DNA from: Ligilactobacillus ruminis DSM 20403 = NBRC 102161
Lineage (GTDB): Bacteria; Bacillota; Bacilli; Lactobacillales; Lactobacillaceae
DNA: 39,590 nt
Assembly (NCBI RefSeq): GCF_900113455.1
Contig: NZ_FOPI01000017.1
Coordinates: forward strand, 14,193-53,782
Reading direction: 5' to 3'
Shown piece by piece: positions 26,036-33,687 of this stretch (position 1 is the first letter of the stretch; the number at the start of each line of letters is the position of its first letter). A program made the position numbers and the translations under genes. The notes under the pieces are model-generated. The model was given only the letters and a program-made list of their open reading frames with translations. It did not search any database and was not told where the DNA came from.

Positions 26036-26452
26036 TTAGGCCGCAAATTGCAATCTGATTTTGTATTCTCCCAAGATTTCATCGCCCGTAAAAAGTCTGT
26101 AATCAATTGTCAAAGATCCACTTTGAACTTTTCGATCATAGTCAAACTTGAAACAATCCGTTTCACACCTCAGCTCAACCGCTCCGTAAGGCGTCAAATA
26201 GCTGGTTTCAAATTTTACATTTTCATTAAAATGCAGTTTCAATCTCATCTGACCGCTCTTTCGCGACAAATAGACGTCGTCTTCGCAAACTTTAAAAGTC
26301 ACTCTGGCTTCGCTGCTCTCATCATAACGCAAATAAAGCGTTTGATTCTTAATCGAAAGTCTTCCGTCAAATTTTTGCGAATAGTCGTTTTTTTCTCCTG
26401 ATTGAATCTGCCTTGTTCTTACGTCAACTTTGACCGGTATTCCGTTTTCCAA
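26036..26452 (-). CDS. DUF1934 beta-barrel protein (YwiB-like)
   Basis: About 138 aa. Alternating beta-strand pattern with GRLSIKNQTLYLRYDE, MRLKLHFNENVKFETSYLTPYG and TIDYRLFTGDEILGEYKIRLQF, typical of DUF1934/YwiB calycin-like proteins of unknown role. Family genes are usually near rpoE or argS in Firmicutes, consistent here. The TTG start at 26452 has AAGGAAAGG eight nt upstream; ATG 26482 is upstream of that site. About 50 nt separates it from rpoE on the same strand, so they are likely co-transcribed. Confidence 0.8.
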   Translation of the reverse strand: MENGIPVKVDVRTRQIQSGEKNDYSQKFDGRLSIKNQTLYLRYDESSEARVTFKVCEDDVYLSRKSGQMRLKLHFNENVKFETSYLTPYGAVELRCETDCFKFDYDRKVQSGSLTIDYRLFTGDEILGEYKIRLQFAA

Positions 26453-26490
26453 TGAAAAAACCTTTCCTTTCTTGCCATGCATTCTTTGTG

Positions 26491-26496
26491 TATAAT
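26491..26496 (+). promoter_or_regulatory. Candidate -10 for the HD-domain gene
   Basis: TATAAT in the divergent gap, with only a weak -35-like TTTCTT 17 nt before it. If used, transcription starts near 26503, downstream of the in-frame ATG at 26495. Confidence 0.45.
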
Positions 26497-26527
26497 GAAA
26501 CTAAAACATCGTAAAGAAGGTAATATC

Positions 26528-27856
26528 ATCACAGATTATACACCAAAAATGCTCGAAAGAGAAAAGGTTCTGAGAGATCCTGTTCATGATCATATTTATA
26601 TCCAGCATCAGGTTATTCTTGATTTGATCAACACCAAAGAATTTCAGCGTCTCAGGCGCATCAAGCAGCTCGGAACCACCAGTTCGACTTTTCACGGTGC
26701 AGAACATTCAAGGTTTTCTCATTCTGTTGGCGTTTACGAAATAACGCGCCGCATCTGTGACCTTTTCGAACGCAACTACCCTTCAAAAGAGCCTTCAGAC
26801 GGTCTTTGGGATGATTCCGAACGATTGGTGGCTTTATGCGCAGCCCTGCTCCACGATGTCGGCCATGGCGCTTATTCGCACACTTTTGAGCATATTTTTT
26901 CAACAAATCATGAAGAAATGACCCAAAAAATCATTACCGATCAATCAACTGAAATAAATGCCGTCCTGCGCGAAGTTTCCCCTGCATTTCCCGAAAAAGT
27001 CGCAAGCGTCATCAATAAAACCTATTCTAATCCTCAAGTCGTTCAGATGATTTCAAGCAAATTGGATGCCGACCGCATGGACTACCTTTTGCGTGATTCG
27101 TATTTTACCGGAACGCACTACGGAACGTTTGACTTGACGCGAATCCTGCGTGTCATGCGCCCTTATGAAGGCGGGATCGTTTTCGATAAAACGGGGATGC
27201 ACGCGGTTGAAGATTACATCATCAGTCGTTTTCAGATGTATCAGCAAATCTACTTTCATCCAGTTTCGCGTTCAATGGAAGTTATTTTGAGCCACCTTTT
27301 AAAACGTGCCAAAGACTTGTATCTTAAAAACGAGCTTGAAGACGGGTTTGCCAAAAATTATCTTGAACCGTTTTTTAACGAAGAATTTACGCTTGGCGAT
27401 TATCTCAGACTGGATGACGGCGTGCTCAATACGTGCTTTGAATCCTGGCGCTATTCAAAAGACAGGATTTTAAGAGATTTTGCCATCCGTTTTTTGGATC
27501 GTCATCCGTTAAAATCAATGCTCTACGATTCAAAAACCGCCTCAATCAGCTTGGATAATCTAAAAGAACTGGTTTCAAATTGCGGTTACAATGCTGATTA
27601 CTACACCGGCACGAACAACAGCTTCGACCTTCCGTACAAATATGACAAGGCCAACATCAAGTTGTTGGAAAAAAACGGAGATCTGGTTGAACTTTCAAAT
27701 GTTTCCGCGTTGGTCGGAGCCTTAACAAACAAATCATTGGGAGATGAACGTTTCTTTTTCCCTAAGGAAATGCTTGAAGAAGAATCTCAATCAGAAATTT
27801 TCAAATGCTACTATGACGAATTTTTGAAACATATCAAAAATGATCGCATCATTTAA
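26528..27856 (+). CDS. HD-domain phosphohydrolase (YwfO-like)
   Basis: About 442 aa from the chosen start. HD superfamily: REKVLRDPVHDHIYI, EFQRLRRIKQLG, FHGAEHSRFSHSVGVYEI, the metal motif LLHDVGHGAYSHTFEH, and KLDADRMDYLLRDSYFTG. Related proteins are dNTPase or other nucleotide phosphohydrolases; substrate not determinable. The start is unusual: the only ribosome site (AAAGAAGG, 26513-26520) lies before ATC ATC ACA GAT with no ATG/GTG/TTG at proper distance. In-frame ATG codons are at 26495 (overlapping a TATAAT) and 26549 (28 nt past the site). ATC 26528 fits spacing and family N-terminus but is only a proposal. Confidence 0.85.
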   Translation: MTDYTPKMLEREKVLRDPVHDHIYIQHQVILDLINTKEFQRLRRIKQLGTTSSTFHGAEHSRFSHSVGVYEITRRICDLFERNYPSKEPSDGLWDDSERLVALCAALLHDVGHGAYSHTFEHIFSTNHEEMTQKIITDQSTEINAVLREVSPAFPEKVASVINKTYSNPQVVQMISSKLDADRMDYLLRDSYFTGTHYGTFDLTRILRVMRPYEGGIVFDKTGMHAVEDYIISRFQMYQQIYFHPVSRSMEVILSHLLKRAKDLYLKNELEDGFAKNYLEPFFNEEFTLGDYLRLDDGVLNTCFESWRYSKDRILRDFAIRFLDRHPLKSMLYDSKTASISLDNLKELVSNCGYNADYYTGTNNSFDLPYKYDKANIKLLEKNGDLVELSNVSALVGALTNKSLGDERFFFPKEMLEEESQSEIFKCYYDEFLKHIKNDRII

Positions 27857-27871
27857 GGAAGGAACTTTAAA

Positions 27872-28240
27872 TTGAAATTTGTTAAAGAAAACCTCTGGCT
27901 TCCATGGACGCCGATAATCATTGCAGTCGCTTTGATTGTTTCTTCAATCTCATGCTTGAACAAATATCGTTTGCCGTGCTCAAATTTTTTATTCATGCTT
28001 GGTCTTTTTTGCCTTTGCATCATGATGGTTGACATCTTGCTTCATGCGCATCTGATGGCAGGATGGTTTCAAAAGCAACGCAAAGGAGAAAGCGATGAAG
28101 ACTTCAAAAAGCGCAAAATCGACATTCGCAAAGTCGCTTCGGAAAAAAAGAACGAACCCATCCACTTCAAAAAACTCTCGTTTAATTGCACTCTGATCGG
28201 AGTGATTCTGATTCTCATCGCAATTACGATGACGATCTGA
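27872..28240 (+). CDS. DUF3899-like small membrane protein
   Basis: 122 aa with two N-terminal membrane helices (about 8-27, 37-60), a basic cytoplasmic loop (WFQKQRKGESDEDFKKRKID), HFKKLSFNC, and a third helix at about 103-121. The pattern resembles DUF3899 proteins of lactobacilli, function unknown. TTG start with GGAAGGAA seven nt upstream, only 15 nt after the HD protein stop, so same operon. Ended by the palindrome of repeat R6. Confidence 0.75.
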   Translation: MKFVKENLWLPWTPIIIAVALIVSSISCLNKYRLPCSNFLFMLGLFCLCIMMVDILLHAHLMAGWFQKQRKGESDEDFKKRKIDIRKVASEKKNEPIHFKKLSFNCTLIGVILILIAITMTI

Positions 28241-28360
28241 CAAAAGTCACGTATACGCAAAAACCAGGATGATATTTGCAATCAATCGCAAATCATCCTG
28301 GTTTTCAATTTGAGCCATGTTTTTTCACAACCTCTTACGGATAGACATAATTAAAAGTCA
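28240..28360 (+). repeat. Dispersed intergenic repeat, copy R6 (core half)
   Basis: ACGTATACGCAAAAACCAGG enters the core palindrome 28258-28306 (GATATTTGCAATCAATCGCA, AATCATCCTGG). The tail CAATTTGAGCCATG and GATAGACATAATTAAAA matches R5. It is the terminator of the HD-DUF3899 operon. Confidence 0.75.
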
Positions 28361-28429
28361 ACATTAGATTATATTGGGTCAAATCACCGAATTTTTTGAA
28401 ATTTTGAAATATAGTAAAAAAAATTACCA

Positions 28430-28614
28430 AGAAGGCTTAAATTTGCCGCCCAAATACCGATAACAAAGTATGTAAGGGTTATGATTTTACTTTACACATG
28501 GTCTTTACAGGCAATCTGCGCCTCTCATAAGCAGATTGCCTGCACTGACGCATTCCCCAAAATCAACAACTAACTAACTGACTTGCCGCCATTCAGTCGA
28601 TGGCGGTTTTTTTT
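28430..28614 (+). ncRNA. Orphan small-RNA candidate
   Basis: The 273-nt gap after R6 has no credible reading frame on either strand. It holds a perfect 12-bp hairpin CAGGCAATCTGC/GCAGATTGCCTG (28508-28542, 11-nt loop). A single-stranded-looking stretch with ACTAACTAACTGAC follows, then a textbook plus-strand terminator CCGCCAT/ATGGCGG with eight T (28586-28614). No plus-strand gene needs this terminator, since R6 already ends the upstream operon. The 5' end is unknown; TATAGT at about 28410-28425 is a possible -10 but lacks a -35. Confidence 0.5.
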
Positions 28615-28618
28615 ACAT

Positions 28619-28647
28619 AAAAAAGCTAAGACATCAATTGATGTCTT
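28619..28647 (-). terminator. Terminator overlapping the lipoprotein stop codon
   Basis: Minus strand AAGACATC/GATGTCTT with an AATT loop, then AGCTTTTTT. The stem includes the TGA stop of the lipoprotein gene. It faces the plus-strand terminator of the small-RNA candidate. Confidence 0.75.
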
Positions 28648-29572
28648 CATAATCCCCGCTGATTTCATTCAATTTCTTGGCCTTTTTAGTTACCGAATTG
28701 AACTGATACATTCCCTTTAAATTAGAAACTTGCGTGTTAGAATCGCTCGTATGGCGAATTTCAATCTGATAGTTGTCTTTTGAAGTTTCCTGCACGTAAT
28801 ACTGATCCCCGGCTTCTTGCGGAATTTTCGTCGCTGTTCTGAATGAATTTAAAACTTCATCATTCGTCATCGAAGATGCAAACGATGAAACTTCTGAATT
28901 ATCAGCAGACGAAATGTCCCTTCCCGTTGCCTTCTCATACTGCGAACTCATCAGCTTGGAATTCCTGGCATTCGTATAACCTGACTCGGAGCCTGCGCTT
29001 TCAGCTTTGCTAACGGACTCATTTTGTGCCTGTGCAATCAAAGAATCATATTTGGAAGCTTTGTATTGCAAATTTTCAACCGCCTGATAGCTGTTTGAAA
29101 GCGAATTAAGGGCTTGCAGACTTCCGCCTGCTTCAGAATACTTGCCGGCTTTGTAATAAGCAGTCACGTCCTCATAATAACGATTTGCAAGTTGAATAAT
29201 CTGATATTCGCGCTGTACTTTTTTAATCTGCTTGACAAGCGCATCCGGACTCGTAACGTTATCCAAATTTGCCAAGTTTTTTTCCGCTTCTTCAACATCG
29301 TTTCCGGTCAGTGCCTTTTTTGCTGCCAAAAGATACTTTAGATTGTTGCGCAATTTTTTTGCTTTGACAGACAGGCTTTTTTCATCAACTGCTTTCAGTT
29401 CGGAATACGCCTGCTTGTTATCCCCAGTTTCAAGATTGGAAATCGCCGTTTGATAAGCCGTATTCCCATCATTTCCGACTGTAGTCTTGTTTTGCTTTTC
29501 ACCGCACCCGACAAGCAATAATGCCATTATCGCTGCTGACGCTACCTTAACTGCATTTTTAAAAAATTTCAT
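28634..29572 (-). CDS. Lipoprotein with TPR-like helical repeats
   Basis: About 312 aa. A signal peptide with lipobox LLVGC gives lipid-anchored Cys near residue 23, followed by a charged linker. Residues about 40-180 are amphipathic helices of TPR type (YQTAISNLETGDNKQAYSEL, YYKAGKYSEAGGSLQALNSL). The C-terminal part (about 210-312) is a small mixed domain with YYVQETSKDNYQIEIRH. No family recognised. ATG 29572 has GAAGGG nine nt upstream; ATG 29581 is directly on that site. It is the last gene behind two YibE/F membrane proteins and likely works with them at the outer face of the membrane. Confidence 0.75.
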   Translation of the reverse strand: MKFFKNAVKVASAAIMALLLVGCGEKQNKTTVGNDGNTAYQTAISNLETGDNKQAYSELKAVDEKSLSVKAKKLRNNLKYLLAAKKALTGNDVEEAEKNLANLDNVTSPDALVKQIKKVQREYQIIQLANRYYEDVTAYYKAGKYSEAGGSLQALNSLSNSYQAVENLQYKASKYDSLIAQAQNESVSKAESAGSESGYTNARNSKLMSSQYEKATGRDISSADNSEVSSFASSMTNDEVLNSFRTATKIPQEAGDQYYVQETSKDNYQIEIRHTSDSNTQVSNLKGMYQFNSVTKKAKKLNEISGDYEDIN

Positions 29573-29586
29573 CGATTTCATCCCTT

Positions 29587-30354
29587 CTAAAAATCGGTAC
29601 CTTTGCGCTTTTGGTTAATTTTTCTTCCCATCAGATAGGTCGTAATCCAAATAACCAAAATTACCGCAACGGCTGAGTACAAAACCGCCATGCATTCGCC
29701 AACGAAAATCTTCGAATTTAAATAATAGCCAAAATTGGCATTCAGTTTGTAAAGCAAAATGAACAATGCCAAATCGCCGCCAAACATTCCAAAAAACAAG
29801 GTGTTGAACGTCATGCCCATAATCTGAAAACCAATCGTGCGTCCGCTTTTGAAAATTTCCGCAATCGTAATTCCTGGATTTTGTTCACTCAATTCCTCCA
29901 GACCGCTTGAAATTGCCACTGCCGCTTCAGCAATTGCGCCAAGCGTGCTCAAAACGGTCGTTGAAATCAAAATAGTTTCAAAATTGGCACCGACAAGCAG
30001 ATTGAAAGCTTCGATTTCTTCTGATTGCTCATTTGAAAAACCTTTGATTTGGGCAAAATAATCCAAAGGAACGATCAAAAGCAGCATTATGACCATTACG
30101 ATCAGCGTTGCAACGAATGCCGTATTCGTCGAAGTCTCGTTCTTGTTGCCCATGAAAATCGTGATTGCCAGAATGCAAACCCCCGCAAAAAAAGTTACGC
30201 CGATTGCAGAAATTCCGCCGGTAATCAGGATGACGGCCGCAAACAGAATCAAAAAATTGAAGACAACGCTCAAAAATGACGTAAAACCGCTTTTTCCGCC
30301 AACAAGGATCATCAAAATCATCAATATGAGCGTCAACAGACTAATCGTTGACAT
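29587..30354 (-). CDS. YibE/F-family membrane protein (second, short)
   Basis: About 255 aa, six to seven membrane helices and no extracytoplasmic N-domain. It contains the YibE/F-like conserved stretch STTVLSTLGAIAEAAVAISSGLEEL, FKSGRTIGFQIMG and LALFILLYKLN. The family's role is not established. ATG 30354 has GGGGG eight nt upstream. It overlaps the preceding YibE/F gene by 14 nt, so the two are translationally coupled and probably form one complex. Confidence 0.8.
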   Translation of the reverse strand: MSTISLLTLILMILMILVGGKSGFTSFLSVVFNFLILFAAVILITGGISAIGVTFFAGVCILAITIFMGNKNETSTNTAFVATLIVMVIMLLLIVPLDYFAQIKGFSNEQSEEIEAFNLLVGANFETILISTTVLSTLGAIAEAAVAISSGLEELSEQNPGITIAEIFKSGRTIGFQIMGMTFNTLFFGMFGGDLALFILLYKLNANFGYYLNSKIFVGECMAVLYSAVAVILVIWITTYLMGRKINQKRKGTDF

Positions 30355-31456
30355 CTTGAGCACCCCCTAAAACTTTCGCGCTGAGAAAGCTTGCGCATGG
30401 AATGACCAGCGTTACTCCTATTCCGCTGACCAAAGTCTGCACGATTCCAAGCGCCATCGTCCATTCGAACGTATAAGCAATGCTGTTTCCCGTTTTAAAA
30501 TACAGAATCGCCATCGTAAAAGTTTCTGCAAAAAAGATCATCAAAAGAACGTTGATCAAGGGTCCCATTATCGATCGTCCAACTGCCATCCCTGATTTGA
30601 AAAGCTGTCCTTCGCTGATCTTTTCATCAGTTCTCTTCATCTCAAATAAAGTTGAAACTATGTCGGTTGCAGCATCCATTACCGTTCCTAAAAGTCCGAT
30701 GACGGTTGCTGCAAGAAAAAGCTGCTTCGGAGATTGCGTCGCATAATCCAGCGCCTCATAATGAACACCCTTGCCGTTCGTGACGCTCATCGCAATCAGT
30801 CCGATCAAAAGAGCAATCACCGTTCCGGAAACGACTGACGCGCAAGTCACGAACCATTGCTTGTTAACCCCGATTACAAGCCAAAGCGAAAGAATCGTAA
30901 AAATAAAAGCTGCCGCTGCAAACAACCAAAAAAAGTGCGTCAGATTAAGCATCACGTCAAGCTGAACGAAAATCAGGAAAACGACAAAATTAACCGCTAC
31001 GCTCAGCAATGTTTTTAACCCATTGAGTTTCATCGTTGCATATAACAAAACGATGACAAGCCATAACAGCATTACCAGACAAACGTCGCGCTTATAGTGA
31101 GAAATCGAGGAATTCACCTTTCCATGGTGCTTTTTGATCGTCAAAAAGACCTGATTTCCGACTTTGTATTCTTGATCCAACCCGCCTGATCGCGAATAAG
31201 TATTTCTTAATTTGACAATCTTGTTTCGATACTTCCCGTTCAAGATTTTAAAGGTTACTTCCTGAACCGTTATCTTATCTTGATTATTGAACGTGTCCTT
31301 AGTTTTGCTGACTGATTTGACAGAAACGTTTTCGACTTTTCCTACCGGTTGTTTATAAAGAAAAGCATCATTACTTGCAAATATATATAAAATCAGCCCA
31401 CTGAGAACGATTAAAAGAAGTTTTAACAAATTGTGCCTATCAAATAATGTTTTCAT
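30341..31456 (-). CDS. YibE/F-family membrane protein (first, long)
   Basis: 371 aa. An N-terminal helix (about 11-28) is followed by an exposed beta-rich domain (about 36-120: TVQEVTFKILNGKYRNKIVKL). Seven or so helices follow, with ATVIGLLGTVMDAATDIVSTLFEM, GMAVGRSIMGPLINVLLM and the YibE/F signature around them. ATG 31456 has GGGGTGA upstream. First gene of yibE/F-yibE/F-lipoprotein, divergent from birA. TGG-TATCTT at 31483-31491 on the minus strand is a possible extended -10. Confidence 0.85.
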   Translation of the reverse strand: MKTLFDRHNLLKLLLIVLSGLILYIFASNDAFLYKQPVGKVENVSVKSVSKTKDTFNNQDKITVQEVTFKILNGKYRNKIVKLRNTYSRSGGLDQEYKVGNQVFLTIKKHHGKVNSSISHYKRDVCLVMLLWLVIVLLYATMKLNGLKTLLSVAVNFVVFLIFVQLDVMLNLTHFFWLFAAAAFIFTILSLWLVIGVNKQWFVTCASVVSGTVIALLIGLIAMSVTNGKGVHYEALDYATQSPKQLFLAATVIGLLGTVMDAATDIVSTLFEMKRTDEKISEGQLFKSGMAVGRSIMGPLINVLLMIFFAETFTMAILYFKTGNSIAYTFEWTMALGIVQTLVSGIGVTLVIPCASFLSAKVLGGAQDVND

Positions 31457-31533
31457 TATTAATCACCCCAAGCTTCACTTTTAAGATACCATTTTGATGT
31501 AAAGAATTAAAGAAAATATTGCAATGAAAATAT

Positions 31534-31575
31534 TTGCTTGCTTTTGCGTTAACTTAATAATAAGATTAGGTTAAC
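31534..31575 (+). promoter_or_regulatory. birA promoter with BirA-type operator
   Basis: TTGCTT (31534-31539), spacer of 18, TAATAA. Overlapping the -10 is GTTAACTTAAT (31548-31558), five nt, ATTAGGTTAAC (31565-31575), a near-perfect inverted repeat (10 of 11). Paired GTTAAC half-sites with this spacing are the known form of Firmicute BirA operators, so autoregulation is likely. Confidence 0.7.
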
Positions 31576-31594
31576 TAACAAAAGGGAGCCCATT

Positions 31595-32578
31595 ATGGAA
31601 ACAATCGAAAAAGTATTCAACTTACTGACCGAAACGCCTGAATACGTTTCGGGGCAACAAATAGCAAACAAACTCAACATCTCGCGTACGGCCGTCTGGA
31701 AAGCAGTCAGTTCTTTAAAGCAACGCGGATTCTTAATCGAGGGCAAAACGCGGATGGGCTATCGCTATCTTCCGTCAATGAAATTGAACGAAGATGAAAT
31801 CAGACGATATCTTGATCCCGCGTTGGATCTGACTTTTGAAACATATGAGCAAATCGAATCAACCAACGATTTTTGTAAAAAACTGGCTCTCGATTCAAAA
31901 ACATCAAAACCGCACATTGTTTTGTCAGAACATCAAACAGGCGGTCACGGCCGCTATGGACGAAGCTTCTTTTCTCCAAAAGGCAGCGGAATCTACTTGA
32001 GCATTCTGTTAAAAATCAACAACGATCCAATCGATCCAGGTCTGCTGACTATTTCCTCATCGCTGGCAGTCGTTAAGGCTTTGGAAAAACTATTTCGAAT
32101 CAATTGCCAACTCAAATGGGTCAACGATATCATCGTCGATAATCGCAAAGTCGCCGGCATCTTGGTCGAAGGCGTGACTGATTTACAATCAGGGGCAATG
32201 GATCACGTGATTATCGGGCTCGGAATGAACTACATGACTGATCCGGAAATTTTCCCTGACGACATCAGGAATCGTGCCGGATCTCTCAGAAAATACGCTC
32301 ATCGTTCAGACGTCAGCAGAAACAAGCTTATCGCAGTCTTTTTAAACGAATTCTTCAAAATATATCCAAATTATCGGACCGGGGCTTTCATGAACGAGTA
32401 CCGCAAACGTTCAAACATCATCGGAAAACAGGTCTCCGTGCTCGTTTCCGACCGAGTTGTTTCAGAAGCAGTCAAAACAATCGATGACAAAGGACGGCTC
32501 GTTTTGACTGACGGTACCATCCTAGTGTCAGGAGAAGTTACAAAGATCAGAGAAAAAGGTTATGATTTGCATAATTGA
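31595..32578 (+). CDS. birA: Bifunctional biotin-protein ligase/repressor BirA (copy 1)
   Basis: 327 aa class II ligase. N-terminal winged helix (about 18-58: SGQQIANKLNISRTAVWKAV). Catalytic domain with the biotin loop GGHGRYGR (116-123), KWVNDIIVDNRKVAGILVEG (from 174), and a C-terminal SH3-like domain (GKQVSVLVSD ... SGEVTKIRE). It makes biotinyl-5'-AMP and transfers biotin to carboxylase carrier domains; the holo-form represses biotin-related genes. GGGAG precedes the ATG. The operator over its own promoter supports a regulatory role. A paralogue lies 1.1 kb downstream. Confidence 0.93.
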   Translation: METIEKVFNLLTETPEYVSGQQIANKLNISRTAVWKAVSSLKQRGFLIEGKTRMGYRYLPSMKLNEDEIRRYLDPALDLTFETYEQIESTNDFCKKLALDSKTSKPHIVLSEHQTGGHGRYGRSFFSPKGSGIYLSILLKINNDPIDPGLLTISSSLAVVKALEKLFRINCQLKWVNDIIVDNRKVAGILVEGVTDLQSGAMDHVIIGLGMNYMTDPEIFPDDIRNRAGSLRKYAHRSDVSRNKLIAVFLNEFFKIYPNYRTGAFMNEYRKRSNIIGKQVSVLVSDRVVSEAVKTIDDKGRLVLTDGTILVSGEVTKIREKGYDLHN

Positions 32579-32602
32579 CAAATGCTAGGCTATAATTATA
32601 CG
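32567..32602 (+). promoter_or_regulatory. Promoter without an attached gene, after birA copy 1
   Basis: TTGCAT-18-TATAAT (32567-32596), or TTGACA-16-TATACG (32575-32602), overlaps the birA stop codon. The following 50 nt (AACATCAAGAACAAAAGCTG, then TTAATTCATCAGTAGAAAAA) runs into the decayed IS607 element, so its original target seems displaced, possibly birA copy 2. Confidence 0.45.
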
Positions 32603-32714
32603 TAACATCAAGAACAAAAGCTGTTAATTCATCAGTAGAAAAAGGCGGAATTATATAGAATTATATTTTATAATAAAATCATAGAAAGATAAAATAAATA
32701 CAGGTGATTTTATT

Positions 32715-33349
32715 ATGGCAATTTTAAAACCTAAGGAATGGCTGAACGATTGAACGTCACAGTCAAAACTTTGCAAATTCGGGATAAAAAAGGCACTTTA
32801 AAAGCCTATCGAACTCCCACTAATCGAAGATACTAAACGGAAGAACAGTACTTAAAATATATAGGTCAATCTGATAAAGATAATCGAAAAATTGCAGCTT
32901 ATGCCAGAGTATCAACTAATGGTCAAAAAGGCGATCTGAAAAATCAAATTGACTTCATCAGGGAATACGTCAACACCAAAGGCATCATCTTGGATGAAGT
33001 CGTTACTGATATCGGCAGCGGGCTTAACTACAAGCTTCCGAAGTGGAACGAACTTCTTGATGAAATGATGAACGGCCAAATTGAAACTATTTACATTACT
33101 TATAAAGACAGATTCGTTCGCTTGGATTATGATTGGTTTGAAACGTTATGCAGAAAACACAATACTGAAATCGTAGTGCTTAATAACGTTGAAACAAGTC
33201 CCGACCAGGAAATGGTTGATGATATTGTAAGCATCGTTAACATATTTTCCTGTCGCTTGCCTGGTTTGCGAAAATATAAAAGCAAAATTGCAAACGGCAA
33301 GTCTTTGACAGATGGCGAAAACAACGACAAAGACTCAAAAGAACCATGA
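32715..33349 (+). pseudogene. tnpA, IS607-family serine recombinase, frameshifted
   Basis: Frame begins MAILKPKE, then one A is missing near 32738 (GAATGG for GAAATGG). Continuing in the next frame: MAERLNVTVKTLQI, then KAYRTPTNRRY, then TAA at 32834-32836 replacing a codon. The remainder is open: KIAAYARVSTNGQKGDLKNQ, with the catalytic serine region ARVST, and the C-terminal part ending at 33349. A MerR-like N-terminal helix-turn-helix plus serine recombinase is the IS607 TnpA layout. Two lesions make it inactive. Confidence 0.85.
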
Positions 33350-33527
33350 AAAAGGTTCTTGACGACTTATGCGATTACAGACGCTGCTGACTGGCTTTAT
33401 GCAACTCCATGTACGATACCTCGTTAATTTTAGAGGATAAAAAGTTGCTTCCAAATGAACGTAAAGTCCACGACGAATTGCTTGCTGACATTCAACATGA
33501 CATTGTTCAAAAGTTTATGACCGAGTT
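33346..33527 (+). pseudogene. tnpB fragments of the decayed IS607 copy
   Basis: Matches the intact tnpB around MKKVLDDLCDYRR (with an in-frame TGA) and LILEDKKLLPNERKVHDELLAD. It then jumps across roughly 500 nt to QHDIVQKFMTEFV, then jumps again to the right-end region. Non-functional. Confidence 0.8.
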
Positions 33528-33687
33528 TGTCTCTGTCATTACCCTCACGTTAGGATATGAGAATACTGGTGTTGACGGCAGCAAATAAAATTAAGAAATG
33601 AAAAGCTATATTGTTTCTGATAATGTGGAAAAATATTTCATATTTCTATATTATTCTATATTTTATATAACAGAGAAGGTAATTAGT

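Larger units (their letters stand above)
32650..33676 (+). mobile_element. Decayed IS607-like element between the two birA genes
   Basis: Contains a tnpA gene with a frameshift and a nonsense codon, tnpB reduced to fragments by at least two internal deletions, and a right end matching the 14098-15635 element through TATTATTCTATATTTTATATAA. The left edge is estimated from A/T-rich sequence before the tnpA ATG and is uncertain. Confidence 0.75.

Noticed and set aside
28430-28614. tracrRNA or 6S RNA
   Set aside because: No cas genes or CRISPR repeats to match an anti-repeat, and the ends do not pair into the long bulged rod of 6S RNA.
33598-33687. N-terminal extension of BirA copy 2
   Set aside because: Same reason: sequence shared with the other IS607 right end. 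ATG 33688 has the ribosome site and aligns with copy 1.
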